A stretch of DNA of 64,000 nucleotides from Ricordea florida (Eukaryota > Cnidaria > Anthozoa > Corallimorpharia > Ricordeidae), in NCBI GenBank assembly GCA_949710005.1, contig OX453280.1:14298258-14362257 (forward strand), read 5' to 3'. This document shows positions 62,101 to 64,000 of the stretch, piece after piece. Position numbers and translations under genes: made by a program. Under the pieces are notes generated by a model. That model had not been told where the DNA came from. It worked only from the letters and a program-made list of their open reading frames with translations, and did not search any database. How positions within the stretch are numbered: the first letter of the stretch is position 1; each line of letters begins with the position of its first letter.

Positions 62101-64000
62101 CGTATCAAGTGTAGTAAGTGTGGTACCTTAAGTAAGTGTAGTAGCTTTAGTAAGTATAGTAGCTGTAGTAAGTGTAGTAAGTTTAGTAGCTGTTGTAAGT
62201 GTAGTAGCATTTGTGGCTGTAGCAAGTTTAGTAAGTGTAGTAATATAGTAGCTTCAGTAAGTGTACTACGTGTAGTAACTGTAGCAACTGTAGCATCTGT
62301 TTTAACTGTAGTAAGTTTAGTATCTGTAGTAAAATTATTAAGTTTAGTAGCTGTCGTAAGTTTAGTATCTGTCGTAAGTGTTGTAGCTGTAGCAAGTGTA
62401 GTAAATGTAGTAGCTGTAGTAAGTGTTGTAGCTGTAGTAAGTCTAGTAAGTATAGTAGCAGTAGTAAGTTTAGTAGATGTAGTAGCTGTAAGAAGTGTGG
62501 TAGCTTTAGTAAGTGTAGTAGTGTAGTAGCTGTAGTAAGTGTAATAAGTTTAGTAGCTGTAGTAACTGTAGTAACTGTAGTGAGTGTAATAAAAGTAGTA
62601 GATGTAGTAAGTGTCGTGGCTGTTGTAAGTTTAGTAGCTGTAGTAAGTGTAGTAACTGTAGTAGAAGTACAAAGTTTACTATATGTGGTAAGTGCAGTAA
62701 GTGTAGTAGCTGTACTAAGTGTAGTAACTGTAGTGAGTGAAGAAAAAGTAGTAGATGTGGTAAATGTGTTAGCTGTAGTAAGTGTAGTGGCTGTAGTAAG
62801 TGTTGCAGCTGTAATAAGTGTAGTAAGTGTAGTAGCAGTAGAAAGGTTAGTAAGTGTAGTAGCGTTAGTAAGTATTGTAAGTGTGGTAAGTGTAGTAATT
62901 GTATTAGCTGTAGTTAGTGTAGTACGTATAGTAAGTGTAGTAGCTATAATAAATGTAAAAACTGTAATAGAAGGTTTAATTGTACATTTAAGTGTACTAA
63001 GTGAGTAAGATTGGTAGCTGTAGTAGCTGTAGTAAGTGTAGTAGCTGTAGCAAGTGTAGTAGCTGTAGTAAGTGTAGTAAATGTAGTAGCTGTAGTAAGT
63101 GCAGTAGCTGTAGTAAGTGTAGTACGTATAGTAAGTGTAGTAGCTATAATAAATGTAAAAACTGTAATAGAAGGTTTAATTGTAGTACATGTAGTAAACT
63201 TAGTACCAGTAGTAAGTGTTGTAGCTGTAGTAAGTTTAGTAAGTTTAGTAGCTGTAGTAGCTGTAGTAAACGTAGTACGTGTAGTAAGTGTAATATCTAT
63301 TGTGAATGAAGTAAGTGTAGTATCTGTAGTAAGTGTAGTAAGTATAGTAGCTGTAGTAAGCGTAGTAAGTGTAGTATCTGTAGTAACTGTATTAGCTGTA
63401 GCAAGTGTAGTAGCTGTAGTAAGTGTGGTAGCTGTAGTAAGTTTAGTATGTATAGGAGCAAAACTAAGTGTAGTATCTATAGTAATGTAGTAAGTTTAGT
63501 AGCTGTAGTAAGTGTAGTAGCTGTAGTAAGTGTAATAACTGTAGTGAATGTAGTAAAAGTAGTAGATTTAGTAAGTGTGTTATCTGTAGATGCAGTACGT
63601 TAAGTAAGTGTAGTAGCTGTAGTAAGTGTAGTAAGTGCAGTAGCTGTAGTAAGTGTAGTAAGTGTAGTACCTGTAGTAACTTTAGTAAGTGTAATATGTG
63701 TAGTAAGTGTAGTTAGTATAGTAGCTGTAGAATTGTAGTAGCTGTAGTAAGTGTAGTATCTGCAGCAAGTGTAGTAAGTTTAGTAGCTTTAGTAACTGTA
63801 CAAGCTGTAGTAAGTGTACTAGCTGTTGTAAGTTTAGTTAGTCTAGTAGCTATAGTAGGGAACTAACAGTAGAAAGTGTAGTAGCAGTAATAAGTGTAAT
63901 AGCTGTAGTAGCTGTAGTAAGTGTAGTAGCTGTACTAAGTGTAGTATGTGTAGGACCTGTAGTAAGTTTAGTTGCTGTAGTAAGTGTAAGGATGTAGTAG
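62093..64000 (-). repeat. Satellite A, block A3, reversed arm (continues off the right edge)
   Basis: Copy of 9867 onward and 35963 onward. It is the most diverged of the three. About 45 bp are missing near 62848, one base is lost near 63004 (breaking the Ser-Val-Val frame), and the sequence near 63585-63610 is rearranged. The window ends before the retrotransposon target position. Confidence 0.9.

Noticed and set aside
1..64000. tRNA or rRNA genes in or between the satellites
   Set aside because: No cloverleaf-like or conserved rRNA segment was seen; the only tRNA-like match is the 18-nt primer site.

Overview
This window is repetitive eukaryotic DNA. I see no single-copy host gene in it. 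About 57 kb is satellite DNA of two unrelated families, and the only real coding sequence is one LTR retrotransposon of the BEL/Pao superfamily at 39354-45888. BEL/Pao elements are known from animals, so the host is a metazoan. The codon use and Pol motifs would suit a cnidarian or another invertebrate, but the sequence alone does not name the species.

Family A is a minisatellite with a 9-bp monomer, TACTACA plus CT or GC. Family B is an AT-rich satellite with a 21-bp monomer built around GGCTAATCAGG. Both monomer lengths are multiples of three, so the arrays carry long but meaningless open frames: Ser-Val-Val-Ala-Val-Val, Thr-Thr-Leu or Cys-Ser-Lys-Cys in A, and Tyr-Leu-Ile-x-Leu-x-Ile in B.

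The layout is a chain of alternating mirror images. A1 has a forward arm 1-9850 and a reversed arm 9867-13375. B1 has a left arm 13428-23865 and an inverted right arm 23883-33800. A2 has a forward arm 33854-35946 and a reversed arm 35963-46015, which holds the retrotransposon. B2 has a left arm 46068-51410 and an inverted right arm 51450-55529. A3 has a forward arm 55581-62076 and a reversed arm 62093-64000. Each A block turns around the same short hairpin (9851, 35947, 62077), and each B block turns around the same inversion junction (23855-23893, 51411-51449). Three of the four A/B borders carry the same non-satellite tag of about 52 bp; the fourth, at 33801-33853, is different. Inside B is a 6.1-6.5 kb higher-order repeat. 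The interval 9851-18775 is copied almost collinearly at 35947-51410, apart from the retrotransposon.

The retrotransposon is on the + strand, 6535 bp long. It has 255-bp LTRs differing at two positions, a 5-bp target duplication GTAGT, a primer-binding site matching tRNA-Tyr, a Gag frame, a Pol frame (protease, reverse transcriptase, RNase H, integrase, DUF5641) and a polypurine tract. Its pre-insertion site survives in the sister copy at 13249-13253, so it landed after the A1/A2 duplication unless the empty copy was restored by gene conversion. One in-frame TAA separates the two Gag zinc knuckles, and no in-frame ATG follows until after the protease motif. Full Pol therefore needs stop read-through, or this copy is defective.
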